DNA of 64,000 nt from Candidatus Bathyoplasma sp. NZ (GCA_013332095.1 JABENI010000007.1:62001-126000), one strand, 5' to 3'; numbered from the stretch's first letter, positions 1 through 8,836 are shown. Notes: generated by a model from the sequence alone, not told the origin. A program made the numbers and translations.

Positions 1-303
1 ATTTCTTTTGCTAGAAGTTTAGTTCATCAGCCAAAATTGTTAATTCTAGATGAAGCAACGGCGAACATCGATTCAGAATCAGAAGTAATAATTCAAGAAG
101 CGTTGTACAAGATGATGAACATCGGGACGATGATTATAGTAGCTCATAGACTTTCAACTATCCAACATTCAGATGATATTTTAGTACTTGAAAAAGGCGA
201 AGTAGTTGAAATCGGAAATCATCAACAATTACTTAAAAATAAAGCCCACTATTATGAACTTTATTTGTTACAATATCAAAAGGATGAGTGTTTAAAAATA
301 TAA
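1..303 (+). CDS. ABC exporter, ATPase-domain C-terminus (partial)
   Basis: The 5' end lies outside the window; the frame is open from base 1. The visible 100 residues are the end of an ABC ATPase domain: the tail of the signature region (ISFARSLV), Walker B with catalytic Glu (LLILDEAT), the D-loop (ANIDSES) and the H-loop (AHRLST). The order and the short C-terminal tail after the H-loop fit exporters in which a membrane domain and an ATPase share one chain, such as multidrug or lipid half-transporters. Substrate cannot be judged from this fragment. It ends with TAA and is followed by a 73-bp gap before the next gene. Confidence 0.9.
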   Translation: MSFARSLVHQPKLLILDEATANIDSESEVIIQEALYKMMNIGTMIIVAHRLSTIQHSDDILVLEKGEVVEIGNHQQLLKNKAHYYELYLLQYQKDECLKI

Positions 304-376
304 AAATTGGGAAATAATATTTTTATAAATAGAAAAAAAATGTTAAAATTACTACAGTAAAACTAGGGGGGGAAAA

Positions 377-1390
377 ATGATTGCCAAAAAATATTTAATA
401 ATTACGTGGTTTGTATACATTTTTTTCTGCAATTTTTTACTATGTATTTTAGGTAATGTCTTTTCATTTGTTTTTTTACTTTCTAGAATTATTGCGGTCA
501 AAGGAAGAAAAACAGAAAAGTTACAATTATTTTTGGTATACTGCATGATTCTAGCTTTTCAAATTATTTTTTTAATCCTCGTATATGAAAGAGAATATTT
601 TCTGCATTACTTAATGAAGGCTATGTCTTTTTTACTGTTTTTAGTTCCGTTTGAATTAGAAAGAGTTATTTTAGTAAATAAATCAGCAGAAATCAAAATT
701 CCCAATGTTAAAGATAGTGGAGTAATTGCCTATAGTAAATTTTTAAATATTAAAAATAATATCGATAAGCAAGAATTAAAAGACTTTTTATCTACTTTAA
801 CTAAAACTAGTTATGTTAGATACATCAATAAGAATACTTTAACAAAAGAGTATTTTGATCTATGTTTTAAATCATTAGAAGATGAAAATATTTATATAAT
901 TGTTACTAATACTGGTAGTATTGCTTCTAGATTAATTAACTTATTTACTAAAACAGAGTTTAATCACGCTTCGTTAGCATTTGATAAAGAGTTGGAAACA
1001 ATCGTCAGTTATAACGGTGGAGTTAACTTGTTTATGCCAGGATTAAATTCAGAGATGATTGAGTATTCTGTTAAAAAGAAATACAATGTTATGTATATTT
1101 ATTCTTTAAAAATTACTAGAGAACAGAAAATGAAGATGATTGACAAAATAACTGAAATTAACGAAAGAGGAAGTGCCTATAATTTTATTGGCATATTTAT
1201 TAGAAAATCAATGAGAAGTAATATCATGTATTGTTCACAATTTATCTATACCATGTTAAAAGTGGCAGATGCTCAATACTTTGAAAAAACGATTGTTTCT
1301 CCTACTGATTTTATCGAGTTAGATTATGAAAGAAAGTTGAAATTAGTTAAAAAAATAGAACTAAAAACTGAGGAGAGCACTAAAAATTAA
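377..1390 (+). CDS. Membrane-anchored YiiX-like permuted papain-fold protein
   Basis: This 337-residue protein starts after a strong G-rich ribosome-binding site (AGGGGGGG). Residues 1 to about 95 hold three hydrophobic segments, so the protein is probably membrane-anchored. From about residue 170 it resembles the YiiX/YaeF permuted NlpC/P60 group: a His in FNHASLAFD (residue 197) and a Cys in MYCSQF (residue 286) sit in the order His then Cys, as expected of the permuted fold. Such proteins are putative lipid or peptide hydrolases or acyltransferases; the substrate is unknown. The assignment rests on motif order and spacing only, so the catalytic role is inferred. Confidence 0.6.
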   Translation: MIAKKYLIITWFVYIFFCNFLLCILGNVFSFVFLLSRIIAVKGRKTEKLQLFLVYCMILAFQIIFLILVYEREYFLHYLMKAMSFLLFLVPFELERVILVNKSAEIKIPNVKDSGVIAYSKFLNIKNNIDKQELKDFLSTLTKTSYVRYINKNTLTKEYFDLCFKSLEDENIYIIVTNTGSIASRLINLFTKTEFNHASLAFDKELETIVSYNGGVNLFMPGLNSEMIEYSVKKKYNVMYIYSLKITREQKMKMIDKITEINERGSAYNFIGIFIRKSMRSNIMYCSQFIYTMLKVADAQYFEKTIVSPTDFIELDYERKLKLVKKIELKTEESTKN

Positions 1391-1558
1391 TAAATCCTCA
1401 ATTATCCAAAAAATTAACTTATTTATAATATTAGCATTAAATAATTACAATTTGTTAGTTTAATTATTAAGTAATAATTAATATTTTCATTATTCTACTT
1501 AAAATGCTTGAAAAATATGATATTATAAGAAGTCAGAAAAAAATGAAAGAGAGAAAAT
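1391..1558. other. AT-rich intergenic region, nothing recognised
   Basis: No open frame with a ribosome-binding site and no clear hairpin with a T-run were seen between the YiiX-like gene and the helicase gene. Near its 3' end TTGAAA and ATTATA hexamers could form a promoter for the helicase, but the spacing is not ideal. Confidence 0.4.
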
Positions 1559-2956
1559 ATGAAATTTAATAAATTAGAAATAACAGAAAAATTATTACTG
1601 GGGTTAGAAAAACTAGAATATTATGAAATGACGGATATTCAAGAAAAAGCAATTCCAGAAATTTTAAAAGGAAAAGATGTAGTCGGTCAGGCTCAAACGG
1701 GTACTGGAAAAACATTAGCGTTTTTATTGCCGATAATTCAAAATGCCAAAAAAGGTAAAATAGAGTGCTTAATTCTTGCACCTACTAGAGAATTAGTAGT
1801 ACAGATAAAAGATGAAGCGAAAAAATTTCAAAAATATTCCGATTTTAAGGTAGGAGAGATAATTGGTGGCGAAAGTTATTCAAAACAATTTGAATTAATC
1901 AGAAGCAAGCCAAATATTATTTGTGGTACTCCCGGTAGAATTATAGATCATTTAGAAAAAGGAAAATTAAAATTAGATGATTTAAAATATTTTGTAATTG
2001 ATGAAGCTGATGAGATGTTAAAAGTTGGGTTTAAAGATGAAATTGATAAAATTATTGAATTTTTACCTAAAAAAAGACAATCATTATTATTTTCAGCAAC
2101 GATGAACCCAAATGTAAAAAAAATTGCTGATAAAATTATGAGCAGTCCGATTAACATAGCCGTTTCGAAAGGTTTAGCAACTACTAAAAATATTGAGCAG
2201 TATGCAATTATAGTTAAAGAAAGAGAAAAGTTAAAAATTTTAACACGTGTTCTCGATATTAGAAGAGGAGAATCAGCGATTGTTTTTGGTAGAACTAAAA
2301 AAAGAGCTGATGAGTTGTCATTAGCATTAAACGAATTAGGATATCCAACAAGAGCGTTGCACGGAGATTTAATTCAAAGACAACGTCTGCAAATATTAAG
2401 AGAGTTTAAAGCGGGTAGTTTTGATGTATTAATTGCTACTGATGTAGCGGCTAGAGGAATTGATGTCAATAATATTAAATATATCTTCAATTTTGATTTA
2501 CCACAAGAAGTTGAATATTATGTCCACCGTATAGGTAGATGTGGTAGAGCAGGAAAACCAGGTACTTCAATTTCATTTTTAAGAGATGTAGAAATGCCTC
2601 ATTTAGAAAAAATTAGAAAAGAAACTCATTCAAAAATTGAAATAATTCCTCAACCTACTAAAGAAGATGTAGAATTAGCTAACATAAATATTGCTGTTGA
2701 TAAAATTTTAGATAAATATGAAGCAGGTGGTAATGAAAACTTTTTTAAATCTGCTAAACAATTATTACAAAAATATGATGATGTTAAATTATTAGCTGCA
2801 GCATTGAGTAATCACAGTTCTAGTAAAAAAGGACAATTGCCAACTTTAACTGGTGAACCACCGGTAAGAATCAAGTCAAAAGGTAATCATTACGGAGATA
2901 GAAAAGGTCACAATAGCAAAAATAACAGAAGAACTAGAATTAGAAGAAGAAGATAA
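1559..2956 (+). CDS. cshA: DEAD-box ATP-dependent RNA helicase, CshA-type
   Basis: This 465-residue protein has the full DEAD-box motif set in order: Q motif (TDIQEKAIP, near residue 25), Walker A AQTGTGKT (45-52), PTREL, GG, TPGRI, DEAD (148-151), SAT (179-181), and HRIGRCGRAG in the second RecA domain. The C-terminus is short and very basic (RRTRIRRRR), probably an RNA-binding tail. Members of this family unwind RNA duplexes in ribosome assembly, cold adaptation and, in Bacillota, the RNA degradosome. RNase J, a degradosome partner in this group, is encoded about 1.6 kb downstream on the other strand. The exact paralogue (CshA rather than CshB or YfmL) is inferred from length and domain layout. 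Confidence 0.85.
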   Translation: MKFNKLEITEKLLLGLEKLEYYEMTDIQEKAIPEILKGKDVVGQAQTGTGKTLAFLLPIIQNAKKGKIECLILAPTRELVVQIKDEAKKFQKYSDFKVGEIIGGESYSKQFELIRSKPNIICGTPGRIIDHLEKGKLKLDDLKYFVIDEADEMLKVGFKDEIDKIIEFLPKKRQSLLFSATMNPNVKKIADKIMSSPINIAVSKGLATTKNIEQYAIIVKEREKLKILTRVLDIRRGESAIVFGRTKKRADELSLALNELGYPTRALHGDLIQRQRLQILREFKAGSFDVLIATDVAARGIDVNNIKYIFNFDLPQEVEYYVHRIGRCGRAGKPGTSISFLRDVEMPHLEKIRKETHSKIEIIPQPTKEDVELANINIAVDKILDKYEAGGNENFFKSAKQLLQKYDDVKLLAAALSNHSSSKKGQLPTLTGEPPVRIKSKGNHYGDRKGHNSKNNRRTRIRRRR

Positions 2957-3040
2957 ATTGAGCTTTATTTTCTTAATAATTGAATAATTTGTATATTTAT
3001 AATATAATTAAATGTAACAATAAAATTCAGGAGGTAAAAA

Positions 3041-3895
3041 ATGTTCACAATAAAGGATAATTTAAATGCCAAAACATTACCAGAAGCTTTACAGTATTTA
3101 AAAAATAATGATTGTGTGATAGTAGCAGGTGGTAGCGATATTTTAGTTGAATTACGTGATAAACACAAAGAAAATTTATCTTTATTAAGTATTGGTGGAA
3201 TTGATGAATTAAAAGGCATTAAACTAGTTGATGGAGATATTCAAATCGGCAGTACAACTACTTTTACCGAAATAATTGAAAATAAGCTTGTAAAAGAAAA
3301 TTTGCCGTATTTAAGCGAGTGTCTAAAAACAATTGCTGCACCACAAACTAGAAATGTTGGAACAATTGGGGGAAATATCTGTAACGGTATGACTTCAGCT
3401 GATAGTGCACCTATTCTATTATGTTTAAATGCTGAATTAGTTTTAGAAGGAGAAACAACTAGAACTATTAATATTTACGATTTTTATTTAGGGTTTAAAA
3501 AAGTAGACTTAAATAAAGAAATTTTAACTAAAATAATAATTAAAAAGAAAAATTATTTAAATTACTTTGGTGGCTATCATAAATACGCCTTGAGAAATGC
3601 ACTAGATATTGCCATTCAAGGTGTTTCCGTTTTAGTTAAAGTTGATAACAATGTTTTAACAGATGTTAAAATAGCTTATGGAGTTGCTTATGCTTATCCA
3701 AAAAGATGTTTAGAAACTGAAAAGCAATTGATTGGAAAAGAAATTACTGATGAATTAGTAGAATCTATTAAAGAATTAGTATTAAAAGAATTAAAACCAA
3801 TTGATCATTTTTCCGGTAGTAAAGAATTTAAAATGCATTTAGCAAGCGAGTTAGGTTATAGAATGCTTACTGAAGCGATTAATAAAGCAATTTAA
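3041..3895 (+). CDS. FAD-binding subunit of a molybdenum hydroxylase, XdhB/CoxM-like (orphan)
   Basis: The 284-residue product matches the medium FAD subunit of xanthine dehydrogenase and CO dehydrogenase families. It shows the first FAD motif (VAGGSDILVELRD, near residue 29) and the second (TIGGNICNG, near residue 108), followed by a CO_deh_flav_C-like tail. In known systems this subunit passes electrons from [2Fe-2S] clusters to NAD+ or another acceptor and works with an iron-sulfur subunit and a molybdopterin subunit. Neither partner is encoded in the window, which is odd. It stands between cshA and a short racemase gene with its own ribosome-binding site (AGGAGG) and terminator, so the partners would have to be elsewhere or the protein works alone. 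Confidence 0.8.
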   Translation: MFTIKDNLNAKTLPEALQYLKNNDCVIVAGGSDILVELRDKHKENLSLLSIGGIDELKGIKLVDGDIQIGSTTTFTEIIENKLVKENLPYLSECLKTIAAPQTRNVGTIGGNICNGMTSADSAPILLCLNAELVLEGETTRTINIYDFYLGFKKVDLNKEILTKIIIKKKNYLNYFGGYHKYALRNALDIAIQGVSVLVKVDNNVLTDVKIAYGVAYAYPKRCLETEKQLIGKEITDELVESIKELVLKELKPIDHFSGSKEFKMHLASELGYRMLTEAINKAI

Positions 3896-3900
3896 TTTAA

Positions 3901-3928
3901 AAAGTTAGTTTTTAAACTAACTTTTTTT
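3901..3928 (+). terminator. Rho-independent terminator after the FAD-subunit gene
   Basis: An 11-bp inverted repeat (AAAGTTAGTTT with AAACTAACTTT) is followed by a T-run immediately after the stop codon. Confidence 0.85.
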
Positions 3929-3975
3929 AGTAATAGAAATAATAAATATCTCATATATTTATACGAGGTGAGTGT

Positions 3976-4527
3976 ATGAAAATAGGGATAATTGATTCTG
4001 GAATAGGTGGATTAACAATTTTTAATAAATTGATTAAAAAATTTCCTAAACATTCTTTTTATTATGTCGCTGATAAACAGAATTTTCCGTATGGAAAAAA
4101 ATCGAAAGAAGAATTAACTGGTTATTTAGATGATATATTAAGTGTTTTTAATGATTTTGACTTAATTTTAATCGCTTGTTTTACAGCAAGTACAATAATT
4201 GATAAAAGTAATTATAAGTTTAAAATAATTACTGTAGTTGATGTGATAAACAATTACTTTGAAAAAAATGATGAAGTTTTTTCAATTATTGGAACTGAGC
4301 ATACCATCAACTCTGATATTTTTATTAAAGATTTTATTCAAAAAATTGATGGAAGTGAACTGATAAAAAAAATAGAACTAGGTCTAAAATATGACCATCA
4401 ATGGCTAAATAAAGTAGAAGAAGTTTTAATATTAGGATGTACACATTTTAATCATTTACCAGAATTAGAAGCTAAAAGTGTTAGATCAGATCAGTTGTTT
4501 GCCAATTTTTTAATTGGGACACTATAA
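3976..4527 (+). CDS. Shortened glutamate racemase homologue
   Basis: The product aligns with MurI: N-terminal GIIDSGIGGL with the catalytic Asp (residue 7), a YVADKQNFPYG segment, the first cysteine region (IACFTAS, Cys68) and the second (LGCTHF, Cys155 with His157). MurI makes D-glutamate for peptidoglycan. At 183 residues it is much shorter than the usual 260-270: part of the middle and about 60-70 C-terminal residues are missing, and the normally conserved Asn after the first catalytic Cys is Phe. Both cysteines survive, which argues against simple decay. It may be a compact racemase or a diverged paralogue with another role. RBS is GAGGTGAG; a shared terminator follows. Confidence 0.6.
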   Translation: MKIGIIDSGIGGLTIFNKLIKKFPKHSFYYVADKQNFPYGKKSKEELTGYLDDILSVFNDFDLILIACFTASTIIDKSNYKFKIITVVDVINNYFEKNDEVFSIIGTEHTINSDIFIKDFIQKIDGSELIKKIELGLKYDHQWLNKVEEVLILGCTHFNHLPELEAKSVRSDQLFANFLIGTL

Positions 4528-4563
4528 AAAGAAACAGAAACTAAAAGTTTCTGTTTCTTTTTT
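4527..4563. terminator. Bidirectional terminator between racemase-like gene and rnj
   Basis: The hairpin has long arms (GAAACAGAAACT pairing with AGTTTCTGTTTC) around an AAA loop, with A-runs on the left and T-runs on the right, so it can serve both convergent genes. It overlaps the last codons of the RNase J gene. Confidence 0.85.
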
Positions 4564-6226
4564 CTTGATGTTTAATTACCGGAATAATCATCGGCGATCT
4601 TTCTGTTAATTCGTATACAATTTTTTTAACCGCTTCTAATAAATATTTTTTCAATTCATCAAGATCAAAATTATTTTTAGTAAGATATTTTTTGGTCGTA
4701 TCACTGGCAACTTGTCTAATTTTATTAGTAAGTTCTAAGTTTCCTTTAATATAGATGAAACCTCTAGAAACGATTAACGGATTAGTTAAAAGTTTTTTAG
4801 TGACAGTATTGATAGAAACGACAATAGCTAAAATACCATTTTCACTTAAAATTTTACGTTGTCTTAAAATAGTATTATTGATATCACTAATCGTGTTACC
4901 TTTAATATAAATGCCATCAGTGTTGATTTTACCTACTATTCTAGAAGATTTACCATCGAAAGCTAAAATTTTACCATTGCTTAAAAGGTGGATATTGTCA
5001 TTAGGAATACCATATTTAGCCGCAGTTTCTGCGTGTTCACACAACATGTGAAACTCTCCATGGATTGGAAGAAAATGTTCCGGACGCATTAATGATAATA
5101 ATAGTTTCTGTTCACCTTGACCAGCATGACCAGAAGTATGAACATCAGTTAATGGTGAATTTTTAATAACTTTTGCTCCTCTTCTACATAAATTATTCAT
5201 CGTTTTGTTAACGTAATAAGCATTTCCAGGAATCGGGTTAGAAGAGAAGATTACCGTATCTCCAGGGGTAATACTAATCTCTCGATGGGTCCCAGTTGAA
5301 ATTCTACTTAAGGCAGCTAAAGGTTCTCCTTGTGAACCAGTACATAAAATAGTAACTTCATTAGCTGGCAGTTTTTTTATTTCGCTTGTGCTGATAAAAG
5401 TGTTTTTAGGAAAAGATAAATAACCCATCTCTTGACTAACTTTTATATTATTTTCCATACTTCTACCAAAAACAGCAACTTTACGATTGCAGGCAATACT
5501 AGCTTCTACTATTTGTTCAACACGGTGAATGTTAGAAGCAAAAGAAGCAACAATCGTTCTACCTTCAATATTTGTAAATAGTGTTTTGATACTGTTTCCA
5601 ACTTTTTTTTCACTCATGGTAAAACCAGGTAACAACGAGTTTGTACTATCGCTTAATAAGCACAAGACACCCTCTTCTGCAATTTTTGCCATTTTCGCAA
5701 AGTTTGTCATCGGTCCTATCGGTGTGAAGTCAAACTTGAAATCTCCCGAATGAACGATATAACCGTGTTTAGTTTTAATCGCAATTCCGTATGAATCAGG
5801 AATTGAATGATTAGTACGGTAAAAAGTAATTTCAAAAAATTTTGTTTTAATAACAGTATTTTCAAAAAATTCAATTAATTTATTACCTAATAATTTGCTT
5901 GATACATTTTTCTTTATTAATCCCGTTGCTAAACCACTTGAATAAATTTTTTCAATATTGATATTTCTTAGTAAATAGGGAATCCCTCCAATATGGTCTA
6001 AATGGCCATGGGTAATAAATAATCCGACAATTTTGTCTTCATTTTTTTTTAAATAATCAATTCCAGGAATTATTAAATCTACACCTAATAGTGAGTCATC
6101 AGGGAATAGACCACCGAAATCGATTAAAATAATTTCATCTTTGTACTGAATTGCGTAACAGTTTTTACCGACTTCATTAAGACCACCTAAGGCAAAAACT
6201 GCAACTTCGTTTGCTTGTATTTTCAT
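4541..6226 (-). CDS. rnjA: Ribonuclease J
   Basis: The 561-residue protein is a metallo-beta-lactamase/beta-CASP nuclease. The metal-binding motif HGHLDHIGG is near residue 74, with the later SGDFKFDF and the PIHGEF motifs of the beta-CASP region, and the C-terminal domain seen in RNase J. RNase J has 5'-to-3' exonuclease and endonuclease activity and drives mRNA turnover and rRNA maturation in Bacillota. Its length matches RNase J1/J2 (about 555). Start ATG at 6226 is preceded by AGGAGAAA on the minus strand. It converges with the racemase-like gene. J1 versus J2 cannot be settled here; the active-site motif is intact, which favours the J1 type. Confidence 0.92.
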   Translation of the reverse strand: MKIQANEVAVFALGGLNEVGKNCYAIQYKDEIILIDFGGLFPDDSLLGVDLIIPGIDYLKKNEDKIVGLFITHGHLDHIGGIPYLLRNINIEKIYSSGLATGLIKKNVSSKLLGNKLIEFFENTVIKTKFFEITFYRTNHSIPDSYGIAIKTKHGYIVHSGDFKFDFTPIGPMTNFAKMAKIAEEGVLCLLSDSTNSLLPGFTMSEKKVGNSIKTLFTNIEGRTIVASFASNIHRVEQIVEASIACNRKVAVFGRSMENNIKVSQEMGYLSFPKNTFISTSEIKKLPANEVTILCTGSQGEPLAALSRISTGTHREISITPGDTVIFSSNPIPGNAYYVNKTMNNLCRRGAKVIKNSPLTDVHTSGHAGQGEQKLLLSLMRPEHFLPIHGEFHMLCEHAETAAKYGIPNDNIHLLSNGKILAFDGKSSRIVGKINTDGIYIKGNTISDINNTILRQRKILSENGILAIVVSINTVTKKLLTNPLIVSRGFIYIKGNLELTNKIRQVASDTTKKYLTKNNFDLDELKKYLLEAVKKIVYELTERSPMIIPVIKHQEKRNRNF

Positions 6227-6341
6227 TTTTTTTCTCCTATAATTAACAATGAACAGTTATCTGAACATTATTTTTTTTATTTTTTATAAAGTTAATAATA
6301 AAATATCGTTATTATGATATCATATTTTAGAGGTGATTGCT

Positions 6342-7115
6342 TTGAAAAAGTTAATTTTTTTTGATATTGATGGTACGCTTTTAAATTATAAAAACCATAA
6401 AGTGCCTAAATCTACTATAAAAGCACTGGAAATTTTAAAAAAAAAATCTGATATTAAAATAATAATATCAACAGGTCGCTCTAAGATATTAGTGGATGAT
6501 ATTGAGGAATTAAGTAATATTTTTGATTCTTTTTCTTATTTAAATAGCGCATCTGTTGTTTCTAACGGAATTGAAATTTATAAACACATTATAGCGTATG
6601 AAGATAAGTTGAAATTATTCAATATATTTAGTGACTTAGAAATTATTTATGGATTTTCTAATAACAACCAGGAATATATCAGTGAAACAAATCAATTTTT
6701 AGTAAAGGGATTTGAAAACAGCGGCTTGAAAGTTCCCCCTATCGGAAATCTTTTAGAAATAGAAGATGTCAGTCACGTCTATTTCTTTGGAAACGAAGAT
6801 ATCTTTAAAAAAGTAGCCAAAAGGGTAGAAGGATTCCGGGTTGTCCCGTGGGTGATTAACGGTGGTGATTTAATTCCGAATCATCTTTCAAAAGCTCATG
6901 GAATAGAGATGTTTTTAAAACAATACAATCTTGATAAAAAAGATACCTATGCTTTTGGAGATGGATATAACGATATTGAAATGCTTAAATTTGTGGGTAC
7001 CGGTATTGCGATGGGTAATTCGAGAGATGAAGTTAAAAAAGCGGCTGATTACGTAACCGATTCAATTGAAAACGATGGGATTTACAATGCTTTAAAACAT
7101 TTTAAATTAATTTAA
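6342..7115 (+). CDS. HAD-superfamily phosphatase, Cof type
   Basis: The 257-residue product begins MKKLIFFDIDGTLL, HAD motif I with the nucleophilic Asp and the acid/base Asp. Motif II is IIISTGR, the conserved Lys lies in LSKAHG, and motif IV is FGDGYNDIEML near residue 210. The cap is the Cof/IIB type. Such enzymes dephosphorylate sugar phosphates, flavin or pyridoxal phosphates; the substrate here is unknown. I choose TTG 6342 rather than the upstream in-frame GTG at 6333 because the ribosome-binding site AGAGGTGAT overlaps that GTG and is correctly spaced to the TTG, which also starts the protein right at motif I. Confidence 0.88.
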   Translation: MKKLIFFDIDGTLLNYKNHKVPKSTIKALEILKKKSDIKIIISTGRSKILVDDIEELSNIFDSFSYLNSASVVSNGIEIYKHIIAYEDKLKLFNIFSDLEIIYGFSNNNQEYISETNQFLVKGFENSGLKVPPIGNLLEIEDVSHVYFFGNEDIFKKVAKRVEGFRVVPWVINGGDLIPNHLSKAHGIEMFLKQYNLDKKDTYAFGDGYNDIEMLKFVGTGIAMGNSRDEVKKAADYVTDSIENDGIYNALKHFKLI

Positions 7116-7140
7116 AAAGATAACTTCAGTTATCTTTTTT
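7114..7140. terminator. Bidirectional terminator between HAD gene and def
   Basis: A 12-bp stem (AAAAAGATAACT with AGTTATCTTTTT) around a two-base centre lies between the convergent HAD phosphatase and peptide deformylase genes. Confidence 0.85.
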
Positions 7141-7142
7141 GT

Positions 7143-7700
7143 TTAACATTCACTTAAATTTTCGCTATTTTCAATATAAGCAATTAATTTATCAACGAAG
7201 AGGATACCGTCTAAATGGTCGTATTCATGTTGGAAGACAATCGAAATAAAATCGGTTAATTTTATTTTTTTCACCGTTACTCTATCCGTTTCGGGATCAT
7301 AAAAGCCACTTTTAACAGTGATCGTTTTATGTCTTTGGACAATTCCAAAAACTTTTCTTTTAACTGATAAGCAACCTTCGCCGTTACTTAAGTAAGTCAT
7401 TTGTTTTGATTTGCTAATAATTTTTGGATTTACGCAATAGTATTTATGTAAGTTATCATCAGAATCAGTAGCTAAAATGCAAAACATTCTTTTAGAAATA
7501 TTTATCTGTGGAGCAGCAATTCCTACTCCAGGCTGAACATTATATTTTTCAGCTAATTCAGGTATTTGACTGACTATCAGATGGTTCATTAAATCAGTTA
7601 AAATTTTTTTATCTACAGAAGTTAAAGGTAAAGAAACATCTTTAGCAATTTTTTTTAAACAGAGATTACCTTCAACCATAATATTAATTTTGTTGTACAT
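7143..7700 (-). CDS. def: Peptide deformylase
   Basis: The 185-residue protein has the three deformylase motifs: GVGIAAPQI (near residue 59), EGCLSV with the metal-binding Cys (near residue 108), and QHEYDHLDG with the metal-binding His pair and catalytic Glu (near residue 153). It removes the N-formyl group from nascent proteins. The length and insert pattern fit the type II enzymes of Gram-positive bacteria. The ribosome-binding site on the minus strand is AGGAGGCTT. The gene stands alone, converging with the HAD phosphatase and divergent from the arsR-type gene. Confidence 0.95.
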   Translation of the reverse strand: MYNKINIMVEGNLCLKKIAKDVSLPLTSVDKKILTDLMNHLIVSQIPELAEKYNVQPGVGIAAPQINISKRMFCILATDSDDNLHKYYCVNPKIISKSKQMTYLSNGEGCLSVKRKVFGIVQRHKTITVKSGFYDPETDRVTVKKIKLTDFISIVFQHEYDHLDGILFVDKLIAYIENSENLSEC

Positions 7701-7812
7701 TTTAAGCCTCCTAGTTGATTATATTCTAACATTAGTAACAAAAGAATAAAAGCATTTATAGTTAATATAGTTGATAAAAAATAAAATAAACTTTATTTAA
7801 AGCGGAATAACA

Positions 7813-7841
7813 TTGACATAATTTTAGTTACTTGTTAAAAT
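7813..7841 (+). promoter_or_regulatory. Promoter of the arsR-sdpI pair
   Basis: TTGACA at 7813 and TAAAAT at 7836 are separated by 17 bases, a near-consensus vegetative promoter about 40 bases before the regulator start codon. Confidence 0.7.
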
Positions 7842-7881
7842 TTATCAGAAGTTTTTAATATTTTAGTTAAAGGATGTTAAT

Positions 7882-8163
7882 ATGAATAAAACATTTAAAG
7901 CACTATCAGACCCAACTAGAAGAAAAATACTTGAGTTAATAAAAGAAAAAGATAGGACTGTCGGAGATGTTAGTGAACATTTTAATATTTCTAGATTTTT
8001 AACATCTGAACATTTAGTTATTTTAGAAGATGCTAAAATAATAAGTGCTGAGCGTGTTGAGGAAAAGATAGTTTACTCGGTAAATACGACTGTTTTTCAA
8101 GAGATTTGGAGTTGGATATTTAATTTTAGAGATCGGTCAGAGGTGACTTATAAAGATGAATAA
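7882..8163 (+). CDS. ArsR-family repressor, SdpR-like
   Basis: This 93-residue protein is one winged helix-turn-helix domain of the ArsR type, starting MNKTFKALSDPTRRKILELI with the recognition region VSEHFNISRFLTSEHLVILEDA. No metal-binding ELCVC motif is present, so it is probably not a metal sensor. It overlaps the following SdpI-like gene by 8 bases, the same arrangement as Bacillus subtilis sdpR-sdpI, in which SdpR represses its own operon and SdpI titrates it at the membrane. A similar autoregulated pair is inferred here from gene order and family alone. Confidence 0.85.
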   Translation: MNKTFKALSDPTRRKILELIKEKDRTVGDVSEHFNISRFLTSEHLVILEDAKIISAERVEEKIVYSVNTTVFQEIWSWIFNFRDRSEVTYKDE

Positions 8164-8806
8164 GGCGAAACTTTTGGTCTGGAGTTTAATTATAGGATTG
8201 GCAGTAATAACTATTTCTTTATACCCTTCCCTACCTGCTTCAATTCCTAGTCATTGGAATTTAAAAGGTGAAGTAGATTCTTACGGAAATAAAAATACCG
8301 TTTTTATCTTTCTTGCTGTAGCAATTATCCTGATGATTTTTATGGACTTTGTTCAAAAAAAGATTTTTAAAAAAGGTGATTTGGGTGATAGTAAAAACGT
8401 CTATCAAATTATTGAATATACGATAATAATTTATCTGCTTTCAATTCAAGTACTTATTTTAATTTTAGCTAAAGGAATTAAATTAAACGCTTCGCAAATT
8501 ATCCTTTTGGGATTAGGGGTGGTGTTTATTATCATTGGAAATTACAATAGCAGAATAAAACAAAATAAATTTTTTGGAGTAAGAACCTCTTGGACCTTAT
8601 CTAATAAACATATCTGGAGAAAAACGCAGTTATTAGGAGGATACGTATTAGTCTTAACGGGAATAATTATTTTATTGAGCAGCTTCTTTAATAATTGGGT
8701 AGGATTTATAATTTTGGGTGTTTCGGTAATAGTAATTGTTTTAACAACAACAGTTTATTCTTACCGTTTGGTTAAAATTGAAAAAGCAAAAGAAGATAAA
8801 AGTTGA
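8156..8806 (+). CDS. SdpI-like membrane protein (DUF1648 plus SdpI domains)
   Basis: The 216-residue protein has about six hydrophobic segments. After the first comes the DUF1648 signature LPASIPSHWNLKGEVDSYG, then a C-terminal SdpI-like region with NSRIKQNKFFGVRTSWTLSN. In B. subtilis SdpI gives immunity to the SDP peptide toxin and relays its presence to SdpR. No sdpABC toxin genes are found here, so the pair may respond to foreign peptides or another envelope signal. The gene ends with TGA, one of several showing that TGA is a stop in this genome. Confidence 0.8.
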   Translation: MNKAKLLVWSLIIGLAVITISLYPSLPASIPSHWNLKGEVDSYGNKNTVFIFLAVAIILMIFMDFVQKKIFKKGDLGDSKNVYQIIEYTIIIYLLSIQVLILILAKGIKLNASQIILLGLGVVFIIIGNYNSRIKQNKFFGVRTSWTLSNKHIWRKTQLLGGYVLVLTGIIILLSSFFNNWVGFIILGVSVIVIVLTTTVYSYRLVKIEKAKEDKS

Positions 8807-8836
8807 TTTTGGATAACGGTTAAAGAGGTGAGTTTC

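Noticed and set aside
3976-4527. Racemase-like gene as a plain pseudogene
   Set aside because: The frame is clean, both catalytic cysteines remain, and RBS and terminator are intact.
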